Shown: positions 1 to 8,285, numbered from the stretch's first letter. The stretch: 12,051 nt of DNA from Acholeplasmataceae bacterium (GCA_012719555.1 JAAYAE010000107.1:1-12051); one strand, 5' to 3'. Program-made: numbers and translations. The notes: a model not told the origin generated them from the sequence alone.

Positions 1-1
1 A

Positions 2-1858
2 TACTATCCTTACAATATGCTAATTTCCACAATCTCTAATGCCAAGAATGCTATGCTTGATGCCCAACAATTTGCAGCTCAGGCAGCAGACTTCCATGGT
101 AAGAAAGTTGCGGAAATTTATACTGAATATGAAAAGAAGCTACGGGCTAATAATGCTTTGGATTTTGACGATCTATTATTGCTTACTATTCGGCTCTTTA
201 TTGAGAACAAGGAAGTGTTAGCTAAATACCAGCAAAAATTTGCCTATGTACTTATTGATGAATACCAAGATACTAATCATGTACAGTATTTGTTGGCAAA
301 GCTTTTGTGTGAAAAACATCACAATTTGTGCGTAGTAGGTGATATTGACCAGAGTATTTATGGTTGGCGTGGTGCCGATATTACCAATATTTTAGATTTT
401 GAAAAGGATTACCCTGAGGCAAAAGTTGTTAAGTTGGAGCAAAACTATAGATCTACGCAGGTGATATTGGATGCAGCTAATGCCGTTATTAATAATAATA
501 CAGCACGCAAACCAAAGAATTTGTGGACTGATAATAAAAATGGTGTACCAATTATGTATTATCGGGCCCGCGATGACAGAGATGAAGCCGATTTTGCTAT
601 TCAGGAAATCAGAAGTATGCAGGATGAGGGTAAAAAATTGGGCGATATGGCAGTGCTTTATCGAACCAATGCCCAATCTCGCATATTTGAGGAATTATTA
701 GTAAAAAGCGGATTACCTTATATTATGGTTGGAGGACTTAAGTTCTATGATCGTAAAGAAATTAAGGATATTTTAGCCTATTTAAGAGTACTATTTAATT
801 CTCAAGATAATCAAGGGCTGTTACGAGTTATTAATGTGCCACGCCGTGGTATAGGCACTGCTACTATTGAAAAGTTGCAAGGGTTGTCTGATAGTTATAA
901 CTGTTCCCTTCTAGAAGTGGTTACAGATACCTTTAAACTGGCACCACTTGGCCGTGTTGCTGTCAAACTGGAAAGCTTTGGAAAAACCATGACAGAATTG
1001 AAAAATATGGTTGATAAGGTGACAGTGAAAGAGCTTATCGAGGCAGTGGTACATAAAACCGGTTATTTAGAGGAATTGGAAGTAGATACATCCATCCAAT
1101 CGGAAGGACGTAAAGATAATATTTATGAATTAATGCGTATTGCACAAGAATTTGCCGGAGAAGATGAAGAAAATACTTTAGAGGCATTTTTAAATCATGT
1201 GTCTTTAGTGGCAGATATTGATGATGCTAAATTCACCTCTGATGCCGTAACCTTAATGACACTGCATTCTTCTAAAGGCTTGGAATTTCCTATGGTATTC
1301 CTAGCAGGCATGGAAGAAGGAATGTTCCCTAGCCAGCGCAGCCTAGCCGATGAAGAGGCTATTGAGGAAGAAAGACGTTTGTGTTATGTAGGCATTACCA
1401 GAGCAAAAAGCAAGTTGTACTTGACAGCGGCTACGCAAAGGATGCTTTATGGACATATTGTTATGTATCCACCATCTCGTTTTTTACAAGAAATACCGCG
1501 AGCTCTTATAGAAGTACACAAGCCTAAACTAGTAGGGTTTGGCAGTGAAATAATTAGGCGGAAAAGTATCTTGCACGAATTGCCAAAAACAAAAGCAGCA
1601 TCAGTATTACCCGAACCTTTGCAAAAACCAAAATCAACTATGTTGGGGAAAAGGGAAAAAAGAGGAACGTTTACTCCTGAAAGCGCGTGCAATATAGAAA
1701 TTTTGGCACCGGGAGATAAAGTTAGCCATAAAAAATGGGGTATAGGAACGGTAGTAACGGCTAAAAAAGTAGAAGAAGGACAAGAAGTAAAAGTAGCTTT
1801 CCCACAAGAGGGCGTACGTTTGATTTTGACTAAATTTGCAGTACTAGAGAAAATATAA
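2..1858 (+). CDS. pcrA: ATP-dependent DNA helicase PcrA/UvrD (5' truncated by window edge)
   Basis: Superfamily 1A 3'-5' DNA helicase acting in nucleotide excision repair, rolling-circle replication and clearing of transcription or recombination intermediates. The reading frame is open to base 2, so the gene starts outside the window; the ATG at 17 is internal. Visible in order are motif II DEYQDTN (nt 257-277, Walker B/DEAD-like), motif III with GDIDQSIYGWRGAD (about nt 341-382), motif IV LEQNYRST (about 434-457), motif V LMTLHSSKGLEFP (about 1253-1291) and motif VI RRLCYVGITRAKSKL (about 1373-1417). The C-terminus has a Tudor-like PGDKVSHKKWGIGTVV segment (about 1709-1756), the part of PcrA known to contact RNA polymerase. 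By comparison with typical PcrA of about 720-750 residues, roughly 135-140 N-terminal residues are missing, including the Q motif and Walker A. The stop lies 25 nt before ligA, so the two are probably co-transcribed. PcrA rather than Rep is favoured by the ligA neighbour and the C-terminal domain. Confidence 0.96.
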   Translation, partial: YYPYNMLISTISNAKNAMLDAQQFAAQAADFHGKKVAEIYTEYEKKLRANNALDFDDLLLLTIRLFIENKEVLAKYQQKFAYVLIDEYQDTNHVQYLLAKLLCEKHHNLCVVGDIDQSIYGWRGADITNILDFEKDYPEAKVVKLEQNYRSTQVILDAANAVINNNTARKPKNLWTDNKNGVPIMYYRARDDRDEADFAIQEIRSMQDEGKKLGDMAVLYRTNAQSRIFEELLVKSGLPYIMVGGLKFYDRKEIKDILAYLRVLFNSQDNQGLLRVINVPRRGIGTATIEKLQGLSDSYNCSLLEVVTDTFKLAPLGRVAVKLESFGKTMTELKNMVDKVTVKELIEAVVHKTGYLEELEVDTSIQSEGRKDNIYELMRIAQEFAGEDEENTLEAFLNHVSLVADIDDAKFTSDAVTLMTLHSSKGLEFPMVFLAGMEEGMFPSQRSLADEEAIEEERRLCYVGITRAKSKLYLTAATQRMLYGHIVMYPPSRFLQEIPRALIEVHKPKLVGFGSEIIRRKSILHELPKTKAASVLPEPLQKPKSTMLGKREKRGTFTPESACNIEILAPGDKVSHKKWGIGTVVTAKKVEEGQEVKVAFPQEGVRLILTKFAVLEKI

Positions 1859-1883
1859 GTCAGTAGCTGGAGGGATACCTATA

Positions 1884-3908
1884 ATGGAGGGTAAGTCTTT
1901 TATTGATGCAGAAAAAAGAATAGAGCAGCTAAGGACGGAAATAAGGCATCACGAGTATTTGTATTATGTACAAGATATGCCTTCAGTAACAGATGCAGAC
2001 TATGACATTCTTGTAAAAGAATTGCGAGAATTAGAAGCAGTTTATCCTGAACTCATAGTTGCGGATTCTCCTACTCAGCGAGTCGCCGGACAGATTAAAG
2101 GCGACCTTACAGCAGTAAAACATATTACACCTTTGCTTAGTCTGGGGAATGCTTTTTCCCAAACAGAAATGGAAGAATTTGACAGCCGTGTTCATGAAGG
2201 GCTGCCGGAAGGCGCTGAGATAGAATATGTGGTAGAACCAAAGATAGATGGTTTAGCTTGCAGTCTTATTTACGAGGATGGCAGATTAGTACGAGCTGCT
2301 ACCCGCGGTGATGGGAGTGTAGGCGAAAATGTTACGCAAAATGTTCGTACTATAAAAACGGTGCCTTTAGTTTTACGCAAGCTAGAGGGAGAAGAATACC
2401 CGTCAATTTTAGATGTACGAGGCGAGGTATATATGTCCCGTCATTCTTTTATGCGGCTTAATGAAGAACGTCAGCAAAAGGGAGAACAGGAATTTGCTAA
2501 CCCACGTAATGCGGCAGCGGGGTCTTTGCGTCAGCTAAACCCAGAAATTACGGCAGAGCGCGCATTAGGATTTTTTGCTTATGGTATAGGCACAGGGGCT
2601 CTGGCTTCTCATAATGAATCTATGGATTTATTGCAGAAATATGGTTTTCATACCACAGAGGGACGAACTAAAGTAAAAACTATTGCTGAGGTCAATGAAT
2701 TAATAGTAGCTCATGACAAACGTAGAAAAACTTTAGCTTATGATACTGATGGAGTTGTAGTAAAAGTTAATGCTGTGTGGCAGCAAAATATATTAGGGGC
2801 TACAGGAAAAGATCCGCGTTGGGCAATTGCTTTTAAATTCCCTCCTGAGCAGGCAGAGACTAAATTGGAAGATATAGTCCTGCAAGTAGGAAGAACGGGA
2901 GTTCTTACACCAACGGCTATATTAACACCGGTGAAATTGTCAGGAAGTACCATTAGTCGTGCAACATTGCACAACGAAGATTTTATTGCAGAGAAAGATA
3001 TTCGCATAGGTGATACGGTAGTTATTAATAAAGCAGGAGAAATTATTCCTGAAGTTTTAAAAGTTGTTCCGGAAAAACGTACAGGCGAAGAGAAACCTTT
3101 TTTTATGCCCACTACTTGCCCGGAATGCGATTGGCCGGTAATTCGTAAAGAGGGTGAGTCGGCAGTTCGTTGCACAAATCCTCATTGTCCTGCACTAGGC
3201 AGAGAGGGACTGATACATTTCACCTCTCGGTCTGCCATGGACATAGATGGCTGTGGACCCGCAGTTATTAACCAGCTTATTGATGCTGATTTAATTAAAG
3301 ATCCCGGTGATTTATATTTATTAACCAAAGAACAATTATTAAAACTAGAGCGCAAGGGTGATAAATCCGTAGATAATTTGCTTGCTGCCATTTCAGCCAG
3401 TAAAACCAAGGGTTTGGATAAATTGCTTTTTGCTTTAGGTATACGTCATGTAGGAGCTAAAGTGGCTAGAACTTTAGCTATGAAATATAGAAGTATGGAT
3501 GGCCTTATGATAGCAGGTGAAGAAGAACTTAGCACAATTCCTGATTTAGGAAAGGTTATTGCGGAAAGTGTCGTAACATATTTTGCAGATCCAGCAAACC
3601 AAGATTTAATAGAACGGCTAAAAGAGCTGGGCATAAATATGACTATGTCTGTAGAAGGCGAATTGGATGAAAATCATCCTTTCTACGGCAAGACAATGGT
3701 TTTCACAGGCACTATGCCAGCGTTGGATAGAGTATCAGCACAGGCTATGGCACAAGATGTAGGAGCTAAAGTTACTAATTCAGTAAGCAAAAAGACTGAC
3801 TATGTGGTTGCAGGTATTGAAGCTGGCAGCAAGCTTACTAAAGCAGAACAATTGGGTGTTACTGTTATAGACCAGGAAAAATTTTTGCAATTATTAAATA
3901 AACAATAA
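1884..3908 (+). CDS. ligA: NAD+-dependent DNA ligase LigA
   Basis: Seals nicks in duplex DNA using NAD+, acting at Okazaki fragments and in repair. The 674-residue product has the usual family length and full domain order. It has an N-terminal Ia domain with HEYLYYVQD (23-31), an adenylation domain with the nucleophilic lysine in EPKIDG (K120) and the RGDG and NPRNAAAGSLRQ motifs (141-144, 207-218), and YDTDGVVVKV (286-295). An OB fold follows, with GRTGVLTP (336-343) and NKAGEIIPEV (382-391). A four-cysteine zinc finger (C412, C415, C430, C435), helix-hairpin-helix repeats (about 445-585) and a C-terminal BRCT domain (about 597-674, with MVFTGTM) complete it. ATG 1884 is preceded by GGAGGG at 1869-1874 with a 9-nt spacer. 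It follows pcrA by 25 nt, the order also known in Bacillus and Staphylococcus. All expected catalytic residues are present. Confidence 0.98.
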   Translation: MEGKSFIDAEKRIEQLRTEIRHHEYLYYVQDMPSVTDADYDILVKELRELEAVYPELIVADSPTQRVAGQIKGDLTAVKHITPLLSLGNAFSQTEMEEFDSRVHEGLPEGAEIEYVVEPKIDGLACSLIYEDGRLVRAATRGDGSVGENVTQNVRTIKTVPLVLRKLEGEEYPSILDVRGEVYMSRHSFMRLNEERQQKGEQEFANPRNAAAGSLRQLNPEITAERALGFFAYGIGTGALASHNESMDLLQKYGFHTTEGRTKVKTIAEVNELIVAHDKRRKTLAYDTDGVVVKVNAVWQQNILGATGKDPRWAIAFKFPPEQAETKLEDIVLQVGRTGVLTPTAILTPVKLSGSTISRATLHNEDFIAEKDIRIGDTVVINKAGEIIPEVLKVVPEKRTGEEKPFFMPTTCPECDWPVIRKEGESAVRCTNPHCPALGREGLIHFTSRSAMDIDGCGPAVINQLIDADLIKDPGDLYLLTKEQLLKLERKGDKSVDNLLAAISASKTKGLDKLLFALGIRHVGAKVARTLAMKYRSMDGLMIAGEEELSTIPDLGKVIAESVVTYFADPANQDLIERLKELGINMTMSVEGELDENHPFYGKTMVFTGTMPALDRVSAQAMAQDVGAKVTNSVSKKTDYVVAGIEAGSKLTKAEQLGVTVIDQEKFLQLLNKQ

Positions 3909-3940
3909 AATTATTTGCAGAATATGGAGAGGGTTTGAAT

Positions 3941-4711
3941 ATGGATAAAATGCCGGTATTATTTATTGGACATGGTTCGCCCATGAACGCTATCGAAGAT
4001 AATGCAATAACTCAGCAATGGAAGATGCTGGGTAAAGCAATACCGAGACCAAAGGCTATTTTATCTATTTCAGCCCATTGGTATACAGGTGGCAGCTTTG
4101 TGCAAGACCTCGAACAACCAGAGCAAATTTATGATATGTATGGGTTTCCGGCACAGCTATATGAAGTTAAATATCCTGTTTCTGGCAGTCCGGTACTATC
4201 AAGGCGTGTAAAAGAGTTATTAGGCCTAGCGGTCAGCGTAGATAATTCTTGGGGTATAGATCATGGAACTTGGTCTGTATTGGTACATTTGTATCCTGCT
4301 TGCGATATTCCTGTTGTTCAGTTAAGTATAAACGATAATTTAACACCACAGGAATACTTTGCTATGGGGCAGGCGCTGCAGCCTCTTCGCAATGAAGGCA
4401 TTCTAATATTGGGGAGCGGAAATATAGTACACAATCTAAGCATGATAGATTGGAATAACGCCGGAGGTTTTTCTTGGGCGGATGATTTTGACAAATGGGT
4501 ACAGAAGTGTATTGTGGAAAAAGACCTAGACCGGTTTTTTCAATATACAAAACAACCCCATGCATGGCAGGCGGTACCAACATCTGAGCACCTTGCCCCA
4601 TTGTTTTACTGCCTAGGGGCAGTGCAAGATAGCAAATATAACTTGCGGATTATTAATGACGTCCGTGTATTGGGTAGTATGTCAATGACTAGTTATATGT
4701 TTGAAAATTAA
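3941..4711 (+). CDS. LigB/DODA-family extradiol dioxygenase homologue (YgiD-like)
   Basis: A 256-residue member of the class III extradiol ring-opening dioxygenase family; the best-known bacterial relative is E. coli YgiD, described as a zinc-containing 4,5-DOPA dioxygenase. Visible signatures are FIGHGSPMNAI near the N-terminus (H11), SISAHWYT (H46), GIDHGTWSVL (H108), GSGNIVHNL (H164) and PTSEHLAPLFY (H217). These match the conserved metal-binding and catalytic histidines of the family. ATG 3941 is chosen because GGAGAGGG (3926-3933) sits 7 nt upstream; an in-frame TTG at 3935 is too close to that site. The gene begins 32 nt after ligA on the same strand with no terminator between, so it is probably the last gene of a pcrA-ligA transcript ending at 4733-4774. 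The physiological substrate is unknown. An oxygen-dependent activity would be odd if the host is an anaerobe, so the enzymatic role is uncertain although family membership is firm. Confidence 0.88.
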   Translation: MDKMPVLFIGHGSPMNAIEDNAITQQWKMLGKAIPRPKAILSISAHWYTGGSFVQDLEQPEQIYDMYGFPAQLYEVKYPVSGSPVLSRRVKELLGLAVSVDNSWGIDHGTWSVLVHLYPACDIPVVQLSINDNLTPQEYFAMGQALQPLRNEGILILGSGNIVHNLSMIDWNNAGGFSWADDFDKWVQKCIVEKDLDRFFQYTKQPHAWQAVPTSEHLAPLFYCLGAVQDSKYNLRIINDVRVLGSMSMTSYMFEN

Positions 4712-4732
4712 GCATGAATAATTGCATAGCAA

Positions 4733-4774
4733 AAGCAGGCATTATGTTTTTTCTACAATAATGCCTGCTTTTTT
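4733..4774 (+). terminator. Strong intrinsic terminator between convergent operons
   Basis: Perfect 13-bp stem AAGCAGGCATTAT (4733-4745) with ATAATGCCTGCTT (4758-4770), a 12-nt loop, then a T-run continuing to 4775. It lies 22 nt after the dioxygenase stop and is the likely end of the pcrA-ligA-dioxygenase transcript. Read from the minus strand, the same stem is followed by only a short TTTT, so it may also act, more weakly, for pdxST, whose last gene stops at 4803. Confidence 0.9.
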
Positions 4775-4802
4775 TGTTAAAAGAATATAGCTTTTTGAAA
4801 TA

Positions 4803-5366
4803 TTACAATCTTAGGAAATAGTTATGAACACTTAAGTCTGCGGTTAATTCCGGATGAAACGCAGTAGCTAGCATGCGGTTTTGTTGTGCAGCTATGATTT
4901 TCCCCTCGTATTCAGCTAATATTTTTGTAGTACCACTTACAGATATAATTTGTGGAGCTCTAATAAAAACCATGTTGATGGGTGTGTTACTGATTTCAGG
5001 TATTAGTTTCTGACATTCAAAACTAGCTAATTGGCTGCCATAAGCATTGCGCTTAACGCATATATCCATAACGGCTAAATGGGGTTGTTCGTCATCTATT
5101 TTTTTTGCCAGTAATATTAACCCGGCACAAGTTCCCCATACCGGCATGCCTGATAGTATACGCTTACATAAGTTTATACTTAATCCTGTAGTATTTAGTA
5201 GTTTACCAATAGTAGTGCTTTCACCACCAGGAATAATTAATCGATCAACCCTTGCTAATTCATCGGCAGTTTTTACAAGTATTGGGTTTATTCCGGCAAT
5301 TTTTCTCAATGCTTGCATATGTTCTGCAAAAGAACCTTGCAAAGCTAGTACGCCTATTGTTTCCAT
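4803..5366 (-). CDS. pdxT: Pyridoxal 5'-phosphate synthase glutaminase subunit PdxT
   Basis: Class I glutaminase that hydrolyses glutamine and channels ammonia to PdxS for DXP-independent vitamin B6 synthesis. The 187-residue product has the usual length. It opens with IGVLALQGSFAEH (4-16), followed by the PGGEST loop (46-51), the nucleophile elbow WGTCAG with catalytic C80, FIRAP (134-138), and the AFHPEL motif supplying H171 and E173 of the triad. The start codon is 3 nt beyond the pdxS stop. Its GAGG-type ribosome binding site (about 5375-5382) lies in the final codons of pdxS, indicating translational coupling in a two-gene operon. It is convergent with the dioxygenase gene, with a shared terminator region between them. 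Confidence 0.97.
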   Translation of the reverse strand: METIGVLALQGSFAEHMQALRKIAGINPILVKTADELARVDRLIIPGGESTTIGKLLNTTGLSINLCKRILSGMPVWGTCAGLILLAKKIDDEQPHLAVMDICVKRNAYGSQLASFECQKLIPEISNTPINMVFIRAPQIISVSGTTKILAEYEGKIIAAQQNRMLATAFHPELTADLSVHNYFLRL

Positions 5367-5369
5367 AGT

Positions 5370-6248
5370 TTACCAACCTCGTTTAGCAAAGGTTTGCCCT
5401 TCGGGAATCTCAGCAATTTCAATTCCTTTCATGGCGTCTCCTAAATCAGAGGATACTTCCGCTAATACTTTTGGATCTTGATAATAACTAACTGCCATAA
5501 CAATTGCTTTAGCTCGTTTTGCAGGATTGTCACTGCGGAAGATACCGGAACCTACAAAAACACCATCGCTGCCAAGTTGCATCATAAGTGCGGCATCAGC
5601 AGGCGTTGCTATGCCGCCTGCGGCAAAATTCACAACGGGAAGCTTACCGGTTTTGGCTATTTGAGCAACTAATTCATAAGGTGCACCGTGCTCTTTGGCA
5701 AAGGTCATCCATTCTGCGGTTGGTTGATTGGTTAATTGATGTATTTCGTTAGTTATGGCACGCATATGACGAACGGCTTCTACAACATTTCCTGTGCCGG
5801 CCTCTCCCTTAGTACGAATCATGGAGGCTCCTTCACAAATGCGTCGTAATGCTTCTCCTAAATTTCTAGCACCACAGACAAAGGGAATTTTAAAAGCATG
5901 TTTGTCAATATGATACAAATTATCGGCAGGGGTTAAAACTTCGCTTTCATCAATATAGTCTATTTGTAAGGCTTCCAATATCTGTGCTTCCACGAAATGG
6001 CCAATTCTAACCTTAGCCATTACCGGAATACTAACAGCCATCTTTATTTCATTGATCATCTTGGGATCACTCATGCGAGCTACGCCGCCTTCTTTTCTAA
6101 TATCAGATGGTACTCTTTCCAAGGCCATAACCGCAACGGCTCCCGCTTCTTCTGCAATTTTGGCTTCTGTGACATTAGTTACGTCCATAATGACGCCACC
6201 CTTTAGCATTTTTGCCAGGTCTCTGTTTAATTTTGCTATATCTGTCAT
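5370..6248 (-). CDS. pdxS: Pyridoxal 5'-phosphate synthase lyase subunit PdxS
   Basis: A TIM-barrel enzyme that condenses ribose 5-phosphate, glyceraldehyde 3-phosphate and ammonia (from PdxT) into PLP; in known homologues it forms a dodecamer carrying twelve PdxT subunits. The 292-residue product has the typical length. Visible are KGGVIMDV with D22, the first Schiff-base lysine in MAKVRIGH (K79), DESEVLTPAD (100-109), FVCGARNLGEALRRI (123-137), and IRTKGEAGTGN with the second active lysine K147. Near the C-terminus are NFAAGGIATPADAALMMQLG and DGVFVGSGIF segments. The start at 6248 is fixed by a perfect AGGAGG (6256-6261) 7 nt upstream and by homology. The frame continues upstream to 6314 but that extension has no PdxS similarity. 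It is the first gene of the pdxST operon. Confidence 0.97.
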   Translation of the reverse strand: MTDIAKLNRDLAKMLKGGVIMDVTNVTEAKIAEEAGAVAVMALERVPSDIRKEGGVARMSDPKMINEIKMAVSIPVMAKVRIGHFVEAQILEALQIDYIDESEVLTPADNLYHIDKHAFKIPFVCGARNLGEALRRICEGASMIRTKGEAGTGNVVEAVRHMRAITNEIHQLTNQPTAEWMTFAKEHGAPYELVAQIAKTGKLPVVNFAAGGIATPADAALMMQLGSDGVFVGSGIFRSDNPAKRAKAIVMAVSYYQDPKVLAEVSSDLGDAMKGIEIAEIPEGQTFAKRGW

Positions 6249-6291
6249 ATTAATTCCTCCTAGTTTTTTAGACGTTTGCATCTTGGGTGTA

Positions 6292-6320
6292 ATTATATAA
6301 ATAAGACTGACCATTTAAAA
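6292..6320 (-). promoter_or_regulatory. Candidate pdxST promoter
   Basis: On the minus strand a perfect TATAAT -10 element occupies 6297-6292. The best -35 candidates are weak: TTTAAA at 6319-6314 (16-bp spacer) or TTTTAA at 6320-6315 (17-bp spacer). Transcription would start near 6285, giving a leader of roughly 35 nt before the pdxS start at 6248. A strong -10 with a poor -35 suits an activator-dependent promoter; the two boxes just upstream are candidates for that activator. Confidence 0.55.
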
Positions 6321-6323
6321 GAT

Positions 6324-6359
6324 ACAGTTTGCTGTTTTTTTATAAGGACAGTTACCTGT
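6324..6359. promoter_or_regulatory. Pair of ACAG-N4-CTGT boxes, candidate operator for pdxST
   Basis: Two copies of the palindromic box ACAG-N4-CTGT occur at 6324-6335 and 6348-6359, 24 bp apart. On the minus strand both read AACAG, two variable bases, AACTGT. The nearer one ends about 4 bp upstream of the predicted pdxS -35 region, a position typical of activator sites. Regulators of pdxST in other Gram-positive bacteria are often MocR-type PdxR proteins that bind repeated half-sites. No such regulator is encoded in this window, so the assignment is inference. Confidence 0.4.
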
Positions 6360-6425
6360 TTTAAATACATACCTTAGAGTGCTTATAGGTTTGAATATTT
6401 GACCTTAGTAAAAGGTAGCTAAGAT

Positions 6426-6455
6426 TTGTCCAGCAAGCATTATTTGTGGTATAAT
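6426..6455 (+). promoter_or_regulatory. gatCAB promoter (sigma-A type, extended -10)
   Basis: TTGTCC (6426-6431) is followed after 18 bp by a perfect TATAAT (6450-6455). A TGG immediately upstream of the hexamer forms an extended -10. The start of transcription should lie near 6461-6463, giving a leader of about 57 nt before gatC. I see no T-box or riboswitch in that leader, only AT-rich sequence and the ribosome binding site. Confidence 0.75.
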
Positions 6456-6518
6456 TTATAAGTTATTAAGCAACTATATTATGCTTTTCAACAAATGAGT
6501 AAATAGGATGGTGAGATT

Positions 6519-6806
6519 ATGAAAGTTACAGCTAAGGAAGTTAGGCATATTGCTAATTTATCACGCTTAACTGTTCCAGACAGTGAAATGGAAAAATTTA
6601 CAGAACAATTTAATCAAATTCTCAATTACGCGGATATTTTGCAAGAATTAGATACTAATGGCATTGTACCGACTCCTTATGTATTGCCGATTAGTAATGT
6701 ATTGCGTGAGGATATAGCAGTTGAAGGTGTCAGCCACGAAGACGCATTGCTTAATGCGCCAGAGGTGCATAATGGCGGCTTTAAGGTGCCTAGAGTAATC
6801 GAATAA
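6519..6806 (+). CDS. gatC: Asp-tRNA(Asn)/Glu-tRNA(Gln) amidotransferase subunit C
   Basis: The small GatC subunit wraps around GatA and tethers it to GatB in the GatCAB complex. The 95-residue product is typical in length. It has the family N-terminal pattern VTAKEVRHIANLSRL (3-17), FTEQFNQILNYADILQELDT (27-46), and the C-terminal LREDIAVEGVSHEDALLNAP stretch (62-81) ending in GGFKVPRVIE. ATG 6519 follows AGGATGG (6505-6511) by 7 nt. It is the first gene of gatCAB, downstream of the promoter at 6426-6455, and ends 13 nt before the gatA start. Confidence 0.96.
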   Translation: MKVTAKEVRHIANLSRLTVPDSEMEKFTEQFNQILNYADILQELDTNGIVPTPYVLPISNVLREDIAVEGVSHEDALLNAPEVHNGGFKVPRVIE

Positions 6807-6819
6807 GAGGGGGATTAAA

Positions 6820-8283
6820 GTGGATTTATATAAAAATGCAGCGCATGAACTTCATGAGAAACTTGTGAAAAAAGAAATTAGTTCCGTAGAATTAACTATT
6901 AGCATATATAATCGTATTGACCAAGTAGAAGATAGCGTTAAGGCTTATTTAACCTTGGACAAAGAAAATGCTTTGGAGCAAGCAGCCAAAGTAGACAAAA
7001 TTATTGCCAGTGGTGAAAAAATAGCTCCTTTAGCCGGAATCCCCGGCGCTATTAAGGATAATATTTCAACAAAAGGATTAAGAACCACTTGTTCTTCAAA
7101 AATGTTGGAGAATTTTACGCCAATTTATGATGCGCACGTTATTCAAAAATTACGTGCCGATGAAACTATTTTCATAGGAAAGACTAATATGGATGAGTTT
7201 GCTATGGGTTCTACCACTGAGACTTCATATTTTCAGACCACCCATAATCCTTGGAATTTAGAGAGAGTGCCTGGCGGATCTTCAGGCGGAAGCGCAGCCG
7301 CAGTAGTAGCAGGAGAGGCCATTTGGTCTTTAGGTTCTGATACCGGCGGCTCTATTCGTCAGCCGGCGTCATTTACAGGATGCGTAGGTATTAAACCAAC
7401 TTATGGTCGTGTTTCTCGATATGGTTGTGTAGCCTTTGCTTCTTCCCTTGACCAAATTGGGCCTATTACCCGTGACGTTACTGATGCTGCTACAGTTTTA
7501 AATACTATTTGCGGTGTGTGTACGATGGATTCCACATCTCTTCATGAAGAGGTGCCTGATTTTACTAAGGCATTGACTAATGATGTTAAAGGCTTGCGGA
7601 TTGGCGTGCCTAAAGAATATTATGCTGCAGGATTAGATCCTAAGGTTGATGGCGTACTGAAAAAAGCATTAGCTGACTATGAAGCTATGGGTGCAAAAAT
7701 TGTGGATGTTTCTTTACCACATACCGAATATGCTGTAATAACTTATTACATTATTGCTCCTGCTGAGGCTTCGGCTAATTTAGCACGTTTTGATGGCGTT
7801 CGTTATGGCTATCGCGACATGAAAGCGACTTCTGCTCCGGAAATGACCACTGCTAGCAGAACTGAAGGGTTTGGAGCTGAAGTTAAACGTCGTATAATGC
7901 TAGGGACTTATGTATTGAGCTCGGGATATTATGATGCCTACTATTTGAAAGCTATGCAAGTTAGAACATTGATTCGTCAAGATTTTGCGAAAGCTTTTGA
8001 ACAATGTGATGTTTTATTGACACCAACATCTCCTGTGGTTGCTTATCCTATTGATGGTAAAATGGATCCTTTGGCTATTTATTTGCTGGATGTATGTACT
8101 ATCCCTGTTAATTTGGCAGGGTTACCAGGTATTTCCATTCCTGCAGGTTTTGTAGATGGTATGCCCGTTGGTATGCAATTAATTGGTAAAGTTTTGGATG
8201 AGGAAACCATATTGCGTGCTGCTTATGCTTTTGAACAGTCTCATGACTATCATAAAGTTATGGCACCATTGGGAGGGAAATAA
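6820..8283 (+). CDS. gatA: Asp-tRNA(Asn)/Glu-tRNA(Gln) amidotransferase subunit A
   Basis: An amidase-signature enzyme that releases ammonia from glutamine (or asparagine) and passes it to GatB for amidation of mischarged Glu-tRNA(Gln) or Asp-tRNA(Asn). The 487-residue product has the usual length. The Ser-cisSer-Lys triad is intact: K79 in GAIKDN, S154 in PGGSSGGSAA and S178 in SDTGGSIRQP. KTNMDEFAMGS (121-131) and the conserved KPTYGRVSRYG segment (about 192-202) are also present. The start is GTG 6820, preceded by GAGGGGG (6807-6813) with a 6-nt spacer. It lies between gatC and gatB; the gatB start is only 2 nt after its stop, so the three subunits are expected to be made in step. Confidence 0.98.
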   Translation: MDLYKNAAHELHEKLVKKEISSVELTISIYNRIDQVEDSVKAYLTLDKENALEQAAKVDKIIASGEKIAPLAGIPGAIKDNISTKGLRTTCSSKMLENFTPIYDAHVIQKLRADETIFIGKTNMDEFAMGSTTETSYFQTTHNPWNLERVPGGSSGGSAAAVVAGEAIWSLGSDTGGSIRQPASFTGCVGIKPTYGRVSRYGCVAFASSLDQIGPITRDVTDAATVLNTICGVCTMDSTSLHEEVPDFTKALTNDVKGLRIGVPKEYYAAGLDPKVDGVLKKALADYEAMGAKIVDVSLPHTEYAVITYYIIAPAEASANLARFDGVRYGYRDMKATSAPEMTTASRTEGFGAEVKRRIMLGTYVLSSGYYDAYYLKAMQVRTLIRQDFAKAFEQCDVLLTPTSPVVAYPIDGKMDPLAIYLLDVCTIPVNLAGLPGISIPAGFVDGMPVGMQLIGKVLDEETILRAAYAFEQSHDYHKVMAPLGGK

Positions 8284-8285
8284 TC

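Noticed and set aside
2738..3175. Antisense open frame inside ligA (145 codons)
   Set aside because: It lies wholly opposite a conserved ligA region, has no ribosome binding site and no recognisable protein features.
3935..3940. TTG start two codons upstream for the dioxygenase
   Set aside because: It nearly touches the GGAGAGGG ribosome binding site; ATG 3941 has proper spacing.
5047..5481. Plus-strand open frame opposite pdxT and the end of pdxS (144 codons)
   Set aside because: Shadow of two well-supported genes; the translated product has no family features.
6249..6314. N-terminal extension of the pdxS frame by 22 codons
   Set aside because: The extension resembles nothing in PdxS, overlaps the -10 element, and a perfect AGGAGG lies 7 nt before the ATG at 6248, giving the normal family length.
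6456..6518. T-box or riboswitch in the gatCAB leader
   Set aside because: The leader is only about 57 nt, AT-rich, with no antiterminator or terminator hairpins.
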